From assembly GCA_028818695.1 (NCBI GenBank), contig JAPPNK010000010.1, positions 37,506 to 101,505 of the forward strand: DNA of 64,000 bases. The letters run 5' to 3'. How positions within the stretch are numbered: the stretch's first letter is position 1; each line of letters opens with the position of its first letter. Shown one piece after another: positions 9,774-18,692 of the stretch. The position numbers and the translations under genes are program-made. The notes below the pieces were generated by a model. The model was not told the origin of the DNA, searched no databases, and worked only from the letters and a program-made list of their open reading frames with translations. The stretch comes from Candidatus Poribacteria bacterium. GTDB lineage: Bacteria > Poribacteria > WGA-4E > GCA-2687025.

Positions 9774-10658
9774 ATGGCAAATGTGGCAAAGCGAACGATT
9801 TTCAACCCTGACAGGAATAAAGAAGAACAGATCGAATTGCCGGCGTCCGATGCTGTGAAAGAAGCGTTGATCAATTTTGAGTACCCTGCCTCGGGCATTC
9901 AGAACATGGATATTGCGGATCAACTTGCAAATCAGTTCGATCTGAGCGATAAGCAGCGAAATGCCCAACATAAAAGCGGCTACTTTGTTTGGAGAGTGCA
10001 TGTCAACTCCGTTGCGAATCGGTTGGTGAAGTCTGGAAAACTTCTGAAAATCAAATACGGATGGATTGCCAAGATCGATTCACCCGATCAAGAGTCTCCA
10101 GCTTCTGAAGACTCGCAGTCTGATGAAGCCCCTGAAGTTGCGATTGAGCGTAATTATCGAACGATCCGAGAACGGCTTGAGACGGAACTTCTACAGCGCA
10201 TTATGGACAACTCCCCAGAATTTTTCGAAGAGCTGGTTTTGGATGTGCTGGTTGAGCTTGGGTACGGAGGCTCGCGCACAGATGCTGAATCTGTCGGGCG
10301 CAGCGGGGACGGGGGAATTGACGGGATCATCAAAGAGGACAAACTTGGACTTGACATGGTTTATGTTCAAGCAAAGCGGCAAGATGCTTCCGTTAGCCCC
10401 AGACTTGTTCGAGAATTTGCGGGGTCATTGGGCGTCAAGGGCGCGCAAAAAGGATTTTTTATTACAACAGCAATCTTCTCTGAACAATGTAAAGAAGAAG
10501 CGGAAGCGAGCGATAAAAGGATCGTCCTTATTGACGGCAAACAACTTGTACAGCTGATGATTGAGCATGGCATTGGCGTTCAGACGCAAAAGTCTTACGA
10601 CATTAAGCAGATAGACCGAGATTATTTTTCTGCAAACGAAGATGACGAAGATAGATAA
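9774..10658 (+). CDS. Mrr-like restriction endonuclease (probable type IV)
   Basis: 294 residues from the ATG at 9774 (MANVAKRTIF), chosen over an upstream in-frame ATG at 9729 because GGAAG lies ten bases before it. Residues 20-110 look like the N-terminal winged-helix domain of Mrr. The C-terminal half has the PD-(D/E)XK nuclease core of the family: FFEELVLDVLVELGYGG, then GDGGIDGII with the active-site Asp and VYVQAKR with the Q-x-K motif. Mrr proteins usually cut modified DNA. No methyltransferase lies beside it, which fits a stand-alone modification-dependent enzyme. GC is clearly lower than in its neighbours and hairpin repeats lie on both sides, suggesting acquisition. Confidence 0.88.
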   Translation: MANVAKRTIFNPDRNKEEQIELPASDAVKEALINFEYPASGIQNMDIADQLANQFDLSDKQRNAQHKSGYFVWRVHVNSVANRLVKSGKLLKIKYGWIAKIDSPDQESPASEDSQSDEAPEVAIERNYRTIRERLETELLQRIMDNSPEFFEELVLDVLVELGYGGSRTDAESVGRSGDGGIDGIIKEDKLGLDMVYVQAKRQDASVSPRLVREFAGSLGVKGAQKGFFITTAIFSEQCKEEAEASDKRIVLIDGKQLVQLMIEHGIGVQTQKSYDIKQIDRDYFSANEDDEDR

Positions 10659-10739
10659 AGTGCCCGACAAGTCTGAGATCGGAGCTTGAATTGAGACATA
10701 TCTGAATGCGAATGCGGACGACGTCTGCGACGCCTCTAG

Positions 10740-10759
10740 ATTCCCGCTTTCGCGGGAAT
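10740..10759. repeat. REP-like hairpin, copy 5
   Basis: Perfect ATTCCCGC-TTTC-GCGGGAAT between the convergent ends of the Mrr-like gene and a sulfatase, where a bidirectional terminator would be expected. Confidence 0.85.
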
Positions 10760-10782
10760 GACGGAAAGGGGGCGCGAGCGGC

Positions 10783-12114
10783 TTACGCTTGAACGCGCCC
10801 GTACTCCGCCTCAAATGCGCCCATGAGCCGCGCCTTCGCCTCGGCGCATGCGTCGTCGTCAACGCGGTTTGTCTCCTCAAACGGGTCTTCTTGTAGATCG
10901 TACAGCTCCTTCGGCTCCCCCTTTCGCCGAACCAGCTTGAAGCGCCCGTCAAACGCGAGCCGCCATTCGCCCAAACCTGAAAACACAACCCCGCGGTTTC
11001 CGTCCGACGCGCCCGACAGAACCTCCCGCAGCGAGCGGCTGTCCATCCCGTCCAGCGGTTCGGCGCCGGCGCAGTCCAAGAAGGTCGCCGTCAGGTCGAG
11101 CGTCGCCGCGGGAGACGAAAGCCGACGTCCCGCCGCAACTCCCCAACCCGCCGCAACCAGCGGAACCCCCGCAGACGCCTGATACGGCTTCCCTTTGCCC
11201 CACGCCCCGCGGTCGCCCAGCATCTCCCCATGATCGCTGCTGAAAACAATGATCGTGTTCTCCAGCTCGCCCCGCTCGCGCAGCGCCTCTGTGTAAACGC
11301 CGAGCCATCGGTCGATGTTCTCGGTCATCGCGGCATAGTTTCGGCGGACCGCCTGATGCTTCTCCGCGTTCTCCCCGTCCCAGACCGCCGGGTCGGGAAA
11401 CTCAACCTCCTTGTAGAGCTCCGCCATCGACTCGGTGATGTCCCACGGGTTGTGCGGTCCCGTGAAGTTGATCTGCAAGAACCATGGCTTCCCCGGCGGC
11501 GCGCCATTGATCAGGTCAAGCCCGTTTTGCGCGATCCAGTTGTCGCAATAAGCCGCTTCGGGCAGCGGCGTCGGAAAGGCGGCGAAGCGGTTGCGCCGCC
11601 GAAAATCCTGCACATGCGCCTCCCGCCATCCGATCCGCTCAAGGTAGGTCAAATACGGTCCCTGCGTCTCGCGCCCCGCGTTGTTGACGCCGTCCAGCTT
11701 TCCTTCGTTGTTGACGCCGGCGCTGAAGCCCCAGGCGTCCAGACGCCGCTGCCCGTCCTTCCCCCATGCGCCTTTTCTGCCGATGCAGCTGCCCTTGTTC
11801 AGGTCGAATTTGCCGCAGCCGGTCACATGGTATCCCGCCGACCGGAGACGCTGATACAGGTTCGGCGCGTCGGTTGGAAGGTCTTGCCCATTCGACGGCA
11901 CAAGACACCGGTCGTATTCATTTCCGACGGCGAGGCAGGCGCGGCTTGGGGCGCACACGGGCGAGGGGCAGAGCGCGTTCTCAAAGGCGGTTCCGCGCTC
12001 GCGCAGCGCGTCCAAATTCGGCGTCCGCACAGGGATGTCGGAGCGGGCGCCGTCCCAGTCAGGGCGCATCTGGTCGGGAAAAAAGAACAGCAGGTTCGGT
12101 TGCGTCGTTTTCAT
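10783..12114 (-). CDS. Formylglycine-dependent sulfatase, cytoplasmic type
   Basis: 443 residues, alkaline-phosphatase superfamily. The Cys-type activation motif C54-A-P-S-R lies in SPVCAPSRACLA, the first metal site in LLFFFPDQMRPDW, and the later metal site in VFSSDHGEMLGDRG; TGPHNPW is a further substrate or metal loop. These enzymes hydrolyse sulfate esters after Cys is converted to formylglycine by a maturase not encoded here. No signal peptide is visible. It starts 33 bases after a phytanoyl-CoA dioxygenase-family gene on the same strand, so the two probably act on one substrate. The substrate cannot be named. Confidence 0.9.
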   Translation of the reverse strand: MKTTQPNLLFFFPDQMRPDWDGARSDIPVRTPNLDALRERGTAFENALCPSPVCAPSRACLAVGNEYDRCLVPSNGQDLPTDAPNLYQRLRSAGYHVTGCGKFDLNKGSCIGRKGAWGKDGQRRLDAWGFSAGVNNEGKLDGVNNAGRETQGPYLTYLERIGWREAHVQDFRRRNRFAAFPTPLPEAAYCDNWIAQNGLDLINGAPPGKPWFLQINFTGPHNPWDITESMAELYKEVEFPDPAVWDGENAEKHQAVRRNYAAMTENIDRWLGVYTEALRERGELENTIIVFSSDHGEMLGDRGAWGKGKPYQASAGVPLVAAGWGVAAGRRLSSPAATLDLTATFLDCAGAEPLDGMDSRSLREVLSGASDGNRGVVFSGLGEWRLAFDGRFKLVRRKGEPKELYDLQEDPFEETNRVDDDACAEAKARLMGAFEAEYGRVQA

Positions 12115-12146
12115 GGGCGGCTCGCGTTCGGTCTCAAAGGAGCGTT

Positions 12147-12992
12147 TTAGGCGACCGGAAAACCGCTGCCGACAAGCGGCTCGCCGTCTTCCACCTCAAT
12201 CGTCGGGACAAGCACATGCCCCGGCGACTGTTTTCGGTTGAATAGTACCCCCTTTGCCATGAAGATCATCACAAAGGCGCGCCGCTGGCGGTCGGTGACG
12301 TTCGCCGGCGTCGCGTGAAAATTCAGGCAGTGGTGGAACATGCATTCGCCCGCCTTCAGCTCCACAGGCGTTCCGTGCGAGGCGTCCAGGCGGGCGACCT
12401 CGTCGCGCGAGGAGGGCAGGTTCGTCGTTCCGTTGCCGTCCGGAACGGGCTTGCCCGCCGCCTCCGCCGCCCGCGCGTCCGGCGTGAAACGCGGGTCGAC
12501 ATGGCTTTTCGGGACCACATGCATGCAGCCGTTTTCGATGGTCGCGTCGTCCAGAGCGAGCCAGCAGCTGACGATGTTGGACGGCCAGAGCGGCCAGAAA
12601 TAAAAGTCTTGGTGGAAGCGGAAATGTCCGTTGTCTTTGGGCGGCTTGGAGATGACCTGGTCATGCCAGAGTCGCGTTTCGGGCGTCCGCAGCAGCCCGC
12701 GCGCCGCCCCCGCGATGACGGGATGGTGGATTGCCGCTTCATAGGCAGGGTCGCGCTTCCACATATTGACATACTGATGAATTGCGCGGGCGGGTCGCGC
12801 TTCGGGCGTCTCGCCGTCGCGGTCATGCCCGTAGCCGAATTCGGGGGAGGAGGCGTCGCTTTGGCGCAGCTCCAGCTGAATGATGCGGTCAAGCCCGCTG
12901 CGCATCGCCTCAACCTCTTCCGGCTCCAGCGCCTTGCCGTACTTGAGATATCCGTTCTCTTCAAAAAAGCGTATCTGCTCTTCAGTGACCAT
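12147..12992 (-). CDS. Phytanoyl-CoA dioxygenase (PhyH) family protein
   Basis: 281 residues. The non-haem iron and 2-oxoglutarate dioxygenase fold is indicated by FRFHQDFYFWPLWPS, with the iron ligands H127 and D129, and by the distal NFHATPANVTDRQRRA carrying the third His and the 2-oxoglutarate-binding Arg. The N terminus, TEEQIRFFEENGYLKYGKAL, is typical of the family. GGAGA precedes the ATG by five bases. The downstream sulfatase probably shares its transcript. Large PhyH and sulfatase families occur together in Poribacteria and some other uncultured phyla. The substrate is unknown; PhyH homologues hydroxylate many small molecules besides phytanoyl-CoA. Confidence 0.9.
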   Translation of the reverse strand: MVTEEQIRFFEENGYLKYGKALEPEEVEAMRSGLDRIIQLELRQSDASSPEFGYGHDRDGETPEARPARAIHQYVNMWKRDPAYEAAIHHPVIAGAARGLLRTPETRLWHDQVISKPPKDNGHFRFHQDFYFWPLWPSNIVSCWLALDDATIENGCMHVVPKSHVDPRFTPDARAAEAAGKPVPDGNGTTNLPSSRDEVARLDASHGTPVELKAGECMFHHCLNFHATPANVTDRQRRAFVMIFMAKGVLFNRKQSPGHVLVPTIEVEDGEPLVGSGFPVA

Positions 12993-13103
12993 AGGCGTCT
13001 CCTTTTCAGGAGCAGTATAGCGCCTTTTGCGGGATCAGGTTAATCGCCGCCCTTAGTCTCGTATCGCCATTCCAGCGCAAGATCGGAGCCTCGTAACTTG
13101 ATA

Positions 13104-13138
13104 CGGGCGGTTTCCACAGAATCTGTAGAGACCGCCCG
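13104..13138 (-). terminator. Stem-loop 3' of the 538-residue membrane-anchored protein
   Basis: CGGGCGGT and ACCGCCCG form an 8-bp stem, with an inner ACAGA/TCTGT pairing in the loop. It lies 26 bases past the stop of the gene ending at 13165. There is no clear U tract, so it may be a terminator or an mRNA-stabilising structure. Confidence 0.45.
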
Positions 13139-13164
13139 CGTTCACATGCGATTGAGCCTTCGCT

Positions 13165-14781
13165 TTACGGCTCTTCGTCTTCCTCCCAGTTTTCGTCATC
13201 GCTTGGCGGCTGCCTTTTGAGAGGCTCCTGCTCGTCAAAGCGGCGGAAGACCTGCTCGATCTCCTCGCGCGAATGGCGTTTGCGGACAGCGTTGTAAGCG
13301 TTCTGGGCGCGCCGGGCGTCTCCCGCCTTGGCGAAGGCGCGCGCCATGCCCAACAGCGCGTTCATGTAGCCTTCGGGCGTCGCCTCGGAGAGGCCGTACT
13401 CCATTTTAAACGCATCCTGGTACGCCTTTGCAAAGTCGGCGTATGCCGCCGCCATGTCCATCGCTGCGCCGGGCGGAGGCTCCACGCCGCGCGAGGCGTC
13501 TGGATGGTCATGCGGATGCGGCGACTCAAAGTCCTGCGGATCGAATGTACCTTCAAAGCCGGGCGCAACAGACTCTGCAGAGGAAGCCGCCTGTTGCGCC
13601 GCTTCAGCCGCCGCGGCCGCCGCCCGCTCTTCCCAGATGGACGGAACCCGCCGGCTCTTCCCCGAATAACCTGACGGATCGGACATACTTATATTCGGCG
13701 CCATAGTCGGCGTTGACAAACGCTGAATCATTTCCTCCCGCGTCGGAAGGAAGCTGTTGTGGTAGACTGCTTTGTCGATCATGTCCAAACGCTCATAGGC
13801 GTAACTGAGCCGATGGTGCGCCCATTCTGGAATGTCCTTCGAAGCGAACAGCGGCTCTACCGCCGCGATCGTTTCCTCCGGGAAATCGCGCCAAAGCTCC
13901 GCTGTCGCTTGCCTCACAGCCCATGCGTCGTTTGGATACAATTCAAGGAGGCGGAAAGCGACATCTCCTTTCTCTTCTCTTGGACTCATGATGATCTTTA
14001 AGGCAAGGCCTTCGCGCGATGTCGGGTCCTTTGCGAGCGCCCGCTCCAGATACATCTTCGCATATTCAGGCTCTGCTCCCCATCTCCATCCCCGAGTGGG
14101 GGGTTGTAGAGTCATCGAGAAAAGTCCCCCGCCAGTGGGATTGTAAAGTTTCTGTGCGGCGGTCAGATCGTCCATTCCCTCTACCAAAATCTCGATGATC
14201 TCCGGCGGCGTGATCTCGGGGTAGCGCGTGGTACCGTTCAGCTCAAACAGCTTCTGACGAATCCAGTTCCGCAGATCTGGATACTCGGGATTCCATCGCC
14301 AGATGGCGATTCCAATGTTACCGAGAAACTCTTCCCACCCGGATGGGTCCATGCTTTCCATCGTTTTGCGAATACTGTCGAGTATCCTTTCGAGTTCAGC
14401 GCCTTGCTCTCCCTGCTCTCCCAGCTGCGTCCGCACAATTTGGAGCCATCGTTCGAGATCGGGTCCAAGCGCATCCATGAACGTCTTGGGCGGGGAATGT
14501 TTAGGCGCCTCTCGAATGTTTGGACTTGTCTGAGAGGGGAGATCAACCGTTTGATCGCTTGAAGGCGGCGCAGGGAGGGCGGCCTCTTCAGCCGGTTCCT
14601 CCCTGTCCTTGTTTTCGCCGCCGGCGTTGGCCGGCGGCGCTTCTTGCTGGGCAGTCTCATCGCGCGAATCGGAAGCGAAACGAAGCGCCGCAGTAAAAGC
14701 AAGCGCTGCGGTCAATGCCGCCAAACCTGCGAACAGCGCGAGACGCGCCCTGCGGTATGATGAGCGTTGCGTCGTTTTCAT
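13165..14781 (-). CDS. Single-pass membrane-anchored protein with TPR-like helices
   Basis: 538 residues from the ATG at 14781 (MKTTQRSSYRRARL). A basic N terminus and one hydrophobic segment (residues 14-32) indicate a membrane anchor or uncleaved signal. Residues 35-95 form a Pro/Glu/Ala-rich linker. The middle (about 220-350) reads like tetratricopeptide helices (AKMYLERALAKDPTSREGLAL, AVYHNSF), and another TPR-like pair lies near residues 470-510 (YMNALLGMARAFAKAGDARRAQNAYNAV). An Ala-rich stretch (AAAAAAEAAQQAASS) separates them. The tail is very acidic. I do not recognise the family. The next upstream gene, at 15058, has the same anchor-plus-linker design, so the two may cooperate at the cell envelope. 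Confidence 0.8.
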   Translation of the reverse strand: MKTTQRSSYRRARLALFAGLAALTAALAFTAALRFASDSRDETAQQEAPPANAGGENKDREEPAEEAALPAPPSSDQTVDLPSQTSPNIREAPKHSPPKTFMDALGPDLERWLQIVRTQLGEQGEQGAELERILDSIRKTMESMDPSGWEEFLGNIGIAIWRWNPEYPDLRNWIRQKLFELNGTTRYPEITPPEIIEILVEGMDDLTAAQKLYNPTGGGLFSMTLQPPTRGWRWGAEPEYAKMYLERALAKDPTSREGLALKIIMSPREEKGDVAFRLLELYPNDAWAVRQATAELWRDFPEETIAAVEPLFASKDIPEWAHHRLSYAYERLDMIDKAVYHNSFLPTREEMIQRLSTPTMAPNISMSDPSGYSGKSRRVPSIWEERAAAAAAEAAQQAASSAESVAPGFEGTFDPQDFESPHPHDHPDASRGVEPPPGAAMDMAAAYADFAKAYQDAFKMEYGLSEATPEGYMNALLGMARAFAKAGDARRAQNAYNAVRKRHSREEIEQVFRRFDEQEPLKRQPPSDDENWEEDEEP

Positions 14782-15057
14782 CGTCTTGCCGTCCCAAACC
14801 GCGTTTACGGCGTCTAGGAACAGCATAACGCCTCGGCGTTAGCGCCGCAAGCCGCTCATTCATTCTCGCCGCTTACGAACCGAGACCCATGAGGGTCGGA
14901 ACCGCAGGAGTCCCTGATTTCAGGTTCTATCTCCCAGAGGATGACAGAGCAAGAACAGAAAGACTATCAGAAGCGGATGGAGGCTCTTGGGCAGCGGGCT
15001 ACATCCATCCGATCTCCGCCGACGCCTAGAAGCCCTACAAGAGCGGGTGAACGCCCT
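14782..15057. other. Intergenic space with short unassigned frames
   Basis: No confident gene. On the plus strand an ATG at 14941 opens MTEQEQKDYQKRMEALGQR, and a frame shifted by one base ends RRLEALQERVNAL at 15061. Read together they look like a frameshifted short coiled-coil peptide. A competing frame from 14889 to 15029 would encode 46 residues. Neither has a good ribosome-binding site. Confidence 0.3.
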
Positions 15058-16041
15058 CTAGTCGATGAGACCCAAATCCAAGACCGTCAGCCTGAGCTCT
15101 GGGCTTGAAGGCTGCGGGTTGGGGTCATACTTGAATTCCTCCGGGGGCGTTGAGTCTCGGTTCAGACGCCTGGCCTCCATACGCCGCCTAACGCTGTCTT
15201 CGCTGTCTTCGTTCCCGCCACTCCGCATCGCTGTCTCATGATAGTACAGTTTGGGTGTTTTCAGGTTTTCGATAGCGGCTTGTATCTGGCGCAGCTCCCT
15301 TTCCGCCCGCGCGTCCCCCGATGGTTTAGCCAACTCTGCCTCCCATACCTTACGAAACTCCAAAAGCATTGCGATCATTTTTTTACCCCGATCCGTCTCT
15401 GCGGCGATAGAACGCGTTTGCCACCTCACAATCACTTCTTCATCCATGTCGAAGTGGTAACGTTCCCCGTTGGGAAGGGTTAGATACCCCTGCTTCAGAG
15501 CCGACTGCGGCAGACGCCCTGCGCGGACAAGAAACTGTACCGAACCATATTCACTTAACGGCATCCGTTTTGCCAGCTCCGCCGGCGGCGCGTTGACGGC
15601 AGGCAAGTACTGTTGCAAAGCTGCTGTAAGAGCTGGGTCTTCGTTGTCCTCAAAGATGCGCCGCTGAACATCGTTATAAGCCTGAATCCTGGCAGTCTTT
15701 GAGTCTTTACCCGCCGCCAGCAGCGCATCGTATTCCAGCCCCATCAACTCGGCAAGATGGTTGGCGGCGTCCTGCCACTTCTCAAACTTGTAAGGGTCCG
15801 TGTCCGCTACGGGACCCGCTGCGGTTTGTTTCTGCGGCGGCGCCCCGTCTGGCTCTGGGGTCTCCTGGGTCAGAACGGGCGATTGGGCGTCTTCCGTCAA
15901 AGCGACCGCTTCGCCGTTTCTCCCGCCGTCCACCAGGAGCGCCGTCTCATTGGATAATCGAACCGACGCCAGCCAGGTCCAAATGAACACCCCAAGCAGC
16001 GCCGCCGCAAACGAGGCGGCTATGGCCGTTTGTCGAGACAT
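15058..16041 (-). CDS. Single-pass membrane-anchored protein of unknown function
   Basis: 327 residues from the ATG at 16041 (MSRQTAIAAS), set six bases after AAAAGGAG; another ATG six bases upstream would be too close to that site. One hydrophobic segment spans residues 6-26. It is followed by a Pro/Thr/Gln-rich linker to about residue 75 and then a soluble, mostly helical charged region. YKFEKWQDAANHLAELMGLEYDALLAAG and the run of Glu/Arg-rich helices near residues 230-280 suggest coiled coils. No catalytic motif is visible. It is followed on the same strand by the 538-residue protein of similar architecture, after a gap of about 275 bases. Confidence 0.75.
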   Translation of the reverse strand: MSRQTAIAASFAAALLGVFIWTWLASVRLSNETALLVDGGRNGEAVALTEDAQSPVLTQETPEPDGAPPQKQTAAGPVADTDPYKFEKWQDAANHLAELMGLEYDALLAAGKDSKTARIQAYNDVQRRIFEDNEDPALTAALQQYLPAVNAPPAELAKRMPLSEYGSVQFLVRAGRLPQSALKQGYLTLPNGERYHFDMDEEVIVRWQTRSIAAETDRGKKMIAMLLEFRKVWEAELAKPSGDARAERELRQIQAAIENLKTPKLYYHETAMRSGGNEDSEDSVRRRMEARRLNRDSTPPEEFKYDPNPQPSSPELRLTVLDLGLID

Positions 16042-16123
16042 GGACATCTCCTTTTGCCGCGCAACGAATTTCCTGCCAAAACATATCTTAGCGGAGAATC
16101 TAATGGGCGCCAACAACTTTATT

Positions 16124-16165
16124 GGAAGTCTCTATAGGCGATGATTTTAAAGAGCCGTTTTAGAA
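16124..16165. repeat. Dispersed repeat B, copy 1
   Basis: GAAGTCTCTATAGGCGATGA and the following bases match, with changes, stretches at 42441-42475 and 58822-58860. The shared core is AGTCTC-n5-GACGATGATT-TGATTTTAGAG; this copy lacks part of the second half. Confidence 0.55.
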
Positions 16166-16192
16166 TGCGGAGGCTGTCTAGAAGAACTCTAG

Positions 16193-16212
16193 ATTCCCGC
16201 TTGCGCGGGAAT
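16193..16212. repeat. REP-like hairpin, copy 6
   Basis: Perfect ATTCCCGC-TTGC-GCGGGAAT, 3' of the glycosyltransferase that ends the menaquinone/terpene operon. The space 16042-16338 otherwise contains only dispersed repeat B and the phrase TTGAACAGGATTTTCG, which recurs near 58863. Confidence 0.85.
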
Positions 16213-16338
16213 GACGATCTGCCCGATTTGAACAGGATTTTCGTAACATCACCGCCTGTAGAAGCTAGCGCTTTATTCGACGCTCATGAATTTCGTTCGT
16301 ATCGCATACAGGGCAGCGTTTTCGTGGAAAAGACGTTC

Positions 16339-16995
16339 TCAACGGACGTGGCGGTAGATCTTCGAAAGCCGTTCAGGCGGGACGCCCGCAAAGAAAAGCG
16401 CCGTGATGAGCCAGTTGCGCAGCGTCGCGCGGACAATGCCGAGCCGCTCCCATCGGCGCGGCGAAATGCGGCACGCCGGCGCGAGCAGCGTCACCCGACC
16501 GAGACGGCGCAAAGCCCTGCAAAACTCAAACTCCTCGCAGATCGGAATCTCAGGAAAGCCGCCGACCGACTCAAACGCTTCCCGCGTCGCAAAGATGCCC
16601 GCGTCTCCATAAAACAGCCCAAGCCGTCTCGCCCGAAACGCGCCCGCCCGTTCAATCCATCGGTATAAAAACGAATCCGCCTCAATGCGCGGCGTGAATC
16701 CGCCGCCGACATACCCTTCCGCCGCGGCGCGCTCCGCCGCTTCCAAAGCTCCATGCTCAAGCCGCGCGTCCGCATGTAAAAAAAGCAGAGCGCCGCCGGA
16801 CGCCTCGCGCGCCCCCCGATTCATCTGCGTCCCCCGCCCGCGCTTCGACCGAACGACCCGACCCAGTTTTGAGGCGATGCCGAGCGTCCCGTCGACGCTT
16901 CCCCCGTCCACAAAAATGAGCTCGCAGCCCTGCAGCGGCGGGAAGGTCTTCAACGCCTCCGCCTCGTTCAGCGTCGGGACGATAACGGAGATCAC
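16339..16995 (-). CDS. Family 2 glycosyltransferase (TIGR04283-like)
   Basis: 218 residues starting at a GTG (16995) that overlaps the stop of the upstream terpene-cyclase gene by four bases, so translation is coupled. The GT-A fold signature is clear: MISVIVPTLNEAEAL, then LIFVDGGSVDGT for nucleotide-sugar binding and LFLHADARLEHGALEAAERA with the DxD-like metal site. FYGDAGIFATREAFESVGGFPEIPICEEFEF completes the acceptor region. Small single-domain members of this type are often found near selenium- or radical-SAM-associated genes or lipid-modifying genes. Here the context suggests glycosylation of a terpenoid or quinone-related lipid, but this is inference only. Confidence 0.88.
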   Translation of the reverse strand: MISVIVPTLNEAEALKTFPPLQGCELIFVDGGSVDGTLGIASKLGRVVRSKRGRGTQMNRGAREASGGALLFLHADARLEHGALEAAERAAAEGYVGGGFTPRIEADSFLYRWIERAGAFRARRLGLFYGDAGIFATREAFESVGGFPEIPICEEFEFCRALRRLGRVTLLAPACRISPRRWERLGIVRATLRNWLITALFFAGVPPERLSKIYRHVR

Positions 16996-18689
16996 GTTCC
17001 GCCCGTTTCAAGTCGGCTTTCCGAAACAGGCTCGGTGAGCGCCAGCAGCGGAAACACCCATGCGTTCATCGGGTTCGCGTATCCGCCAATCACCTCCCAA
17101 TAGATGCCGACGGGGGACGGGTCCCATCCGCCGTCCTCCCGTTGTTGTGTGAGCAGCCGCTGAATTGCCGCCTCCGCCTCTCTGTCATGCGCGCGGAGAG
17201 CCTGCGCCGCGGCGGCGGTCTGTTCGGCGGAGCTGTCGGCCGGCTCGCCCTGCTGCGTTTCCCCCCAGCCTCCGTCCGCATTTTGCGCCGATTGGAGCCA
17301 CTCAATCCCTCGGCGGATTCGCGCCGCGTCTCCAAGCTTTGTTCGCGCCATCGCCGTCAACGCGGCTCCCGTTCCGTAGCTTTTTTTGGCGATCCAGAGA
17401 TCGTCCCATGACCCGTCCGCGTTTTGCGCGTCATGGAGCCACTCGACCGCTTTTTTCACGGCTTGGTTTTCGCCCGCTTTATGCATCGTTTCAAGCGCAT
17501 GCGCCGTGACGCTGACGCATCCGACATCGCCGGCGCCGGGGGAGTAGGTCGCCCATGACCCGTCCGCCGCCTGCCGTTCGCGCAGCCAATCGACCGCCCG
17601 CTGAATCGGCAGACCGGCAGACTGGTCTGCCTTGGGGGAAGACGCCTCGTTCCGCGTCATGAGAGCGGCGGCGGCAAGCGCCGTGTCGTCCGCGTCGGAC
17701 GGCAGCCCTCGCCCGCGCAGCCCGTGAAACGCCCAGCCGCCGTCTATATTTTGAACCCGCTCCAGCCACTGCCGCGCCTTCTGTATCGGCTCCGACCGCG
17801 CGCGAACGCCCGACTGAACGAGCGCCAGAACCGCCAGCGATGTGTCCCATACGTTGAGCGACGCCGCCTCGCGCCTTCCGCCGTCCGGGTTCCGCATCTT
17901 GTCAAGCCAGTCCAACGCGCGTTTCAGCGGCAGTTCGATCCGCTCGTCCACATTGGCGCGCTGCGCCGCTTGGAGAGCCAGCGCCGCAATCGCCGTAATG
18001 AACGCGACGCAGAACCAGCTCCCGTCCGACGCCTGCCTCGACAAGACCCACGAGGTCAGGTCTTTCATCTCCTGCGGACGCCGCCGCGTGTGCGCCTCAA
18101 TGAGCAGCAGCATCGGCGCCAGCGTGTACTGCTCCGCCGCAAAGAGCCGCTTGAACGCCCCCTGCCGATGAAGCGACACCGGCGGCGCGAGATGCTGCGG
18201 CGGCTTGATCCGCCGAAAAAGCGCTTTCGGAAAAACAAGCGACAACCCGCCCAAAACGCGCCCCGCCAGCAACATATGCCAAGGCGGGATGAGCCGACGC
18301 CACTCATACTGCCCCGCCAGCGCGCCAAACGTCTTCACAATCCATAAATCCCACCCAAGCGGCGGAATCTTTTCCAACGCTCGGCGCAGCCCCTCGTCCT
18401 CTTCAATATCCAGAGCCGCTTGAAGAACGACGCGCGCAAAACGAGCCGCCTCCTCCGAAGCGCGCCCCTCAGGATCAAGCGGGTACAGCCCGTCCGGCGC
18501 CTGCCGTTCGATGAGCCAGCGCCGGCTTTCAGCGTCCAACGGCTTCCCCTCCCGCATGTCGATGAGCATGCAGGCGAGCGTCGGATAAGCGTTGGAGGTG
18601 AGCCTTCCCTCAAACCGTCCGTTCTTTTTTTGGAGCTTGAGAAGCCCTGCCTGCGCTTTTTGAGCTGAATGCTGCGCGGCGGATTCCAT
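16992..18689 (-). CDS. Class II terpene cyclase, squalene-hopene cyclase-like
   Basis: 565 residues, shorter than squalene-hopene cyclases (about 630-720). The catalytic acid motif DxDDTA is present as D332-A-D-D-T-A, and at least four QW-type repeats are readable (QNIDGGWAF, QAADGSWAT, QNADGSWDD, QNADGGWGE) plus a final QREDGGWD. This alpha/alpha-barrel architecture protonates and cyclises linear triterpenes or related isoprenoids at the membrane. Its start lies three bases after the stop of the amidohydrolase gene, and the glycosyltransferase overlaps its end. The N-terminal part lacks sequences I would expect in a typical hopene cyclase, so the substrate may be another polyprenyl chain. 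A prenyltransferase-like repeat protein without activity is the alternative. Confidence 0.85.
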   Translation of the reverse strand: MESAAQHSAQKAQAGLLKLQKKNGRFEGRLTSNAYPTLACMLIDMREGKPLDAESRRWLIERQAPDGLYPLDPEGRASEEAARFARVVLQAALDIEEDEGLRRALEKIPPLGWDLWIVKTFGALAGQYEWRRLIPPWHMLLAGRVLGGLSLVFPKALFRRIKPPQHLAPPVSLHRQGAFKRLFAAEQYTLAPMLLLIEAHTRRRPQEMKDLTSWVLSRQASDGSWFCVAFITAIAALALQAAQRANVDERIELPLKRALDWLDKMRNPDGGRREAASLNVWDTSLAVLALVQSGVRARSEPIQKARQWLERVQNIDGGWAFHGLRGRGLPSDADDTALAAAALMTRNEASSPKADQSAGLPIQRAVDWLRERQAADGSWATYSPGAGDVGCVSVTAHALETMHKAGENQAVKKAVEWLHDAQNADGSWDDLWIAKKSYGTGAALTAMARTKLGDAARIRRGIEWLQSAQNADGGWGETQQGEPADSSAEQTAAAAQALRAHDREAEAAIQRLLTQQREDGGWDPSPVGIYWEVIGGYANPMNAWVFPLLALTEPVSESRLETGGT

Positions 18690-18692
18690 CGG

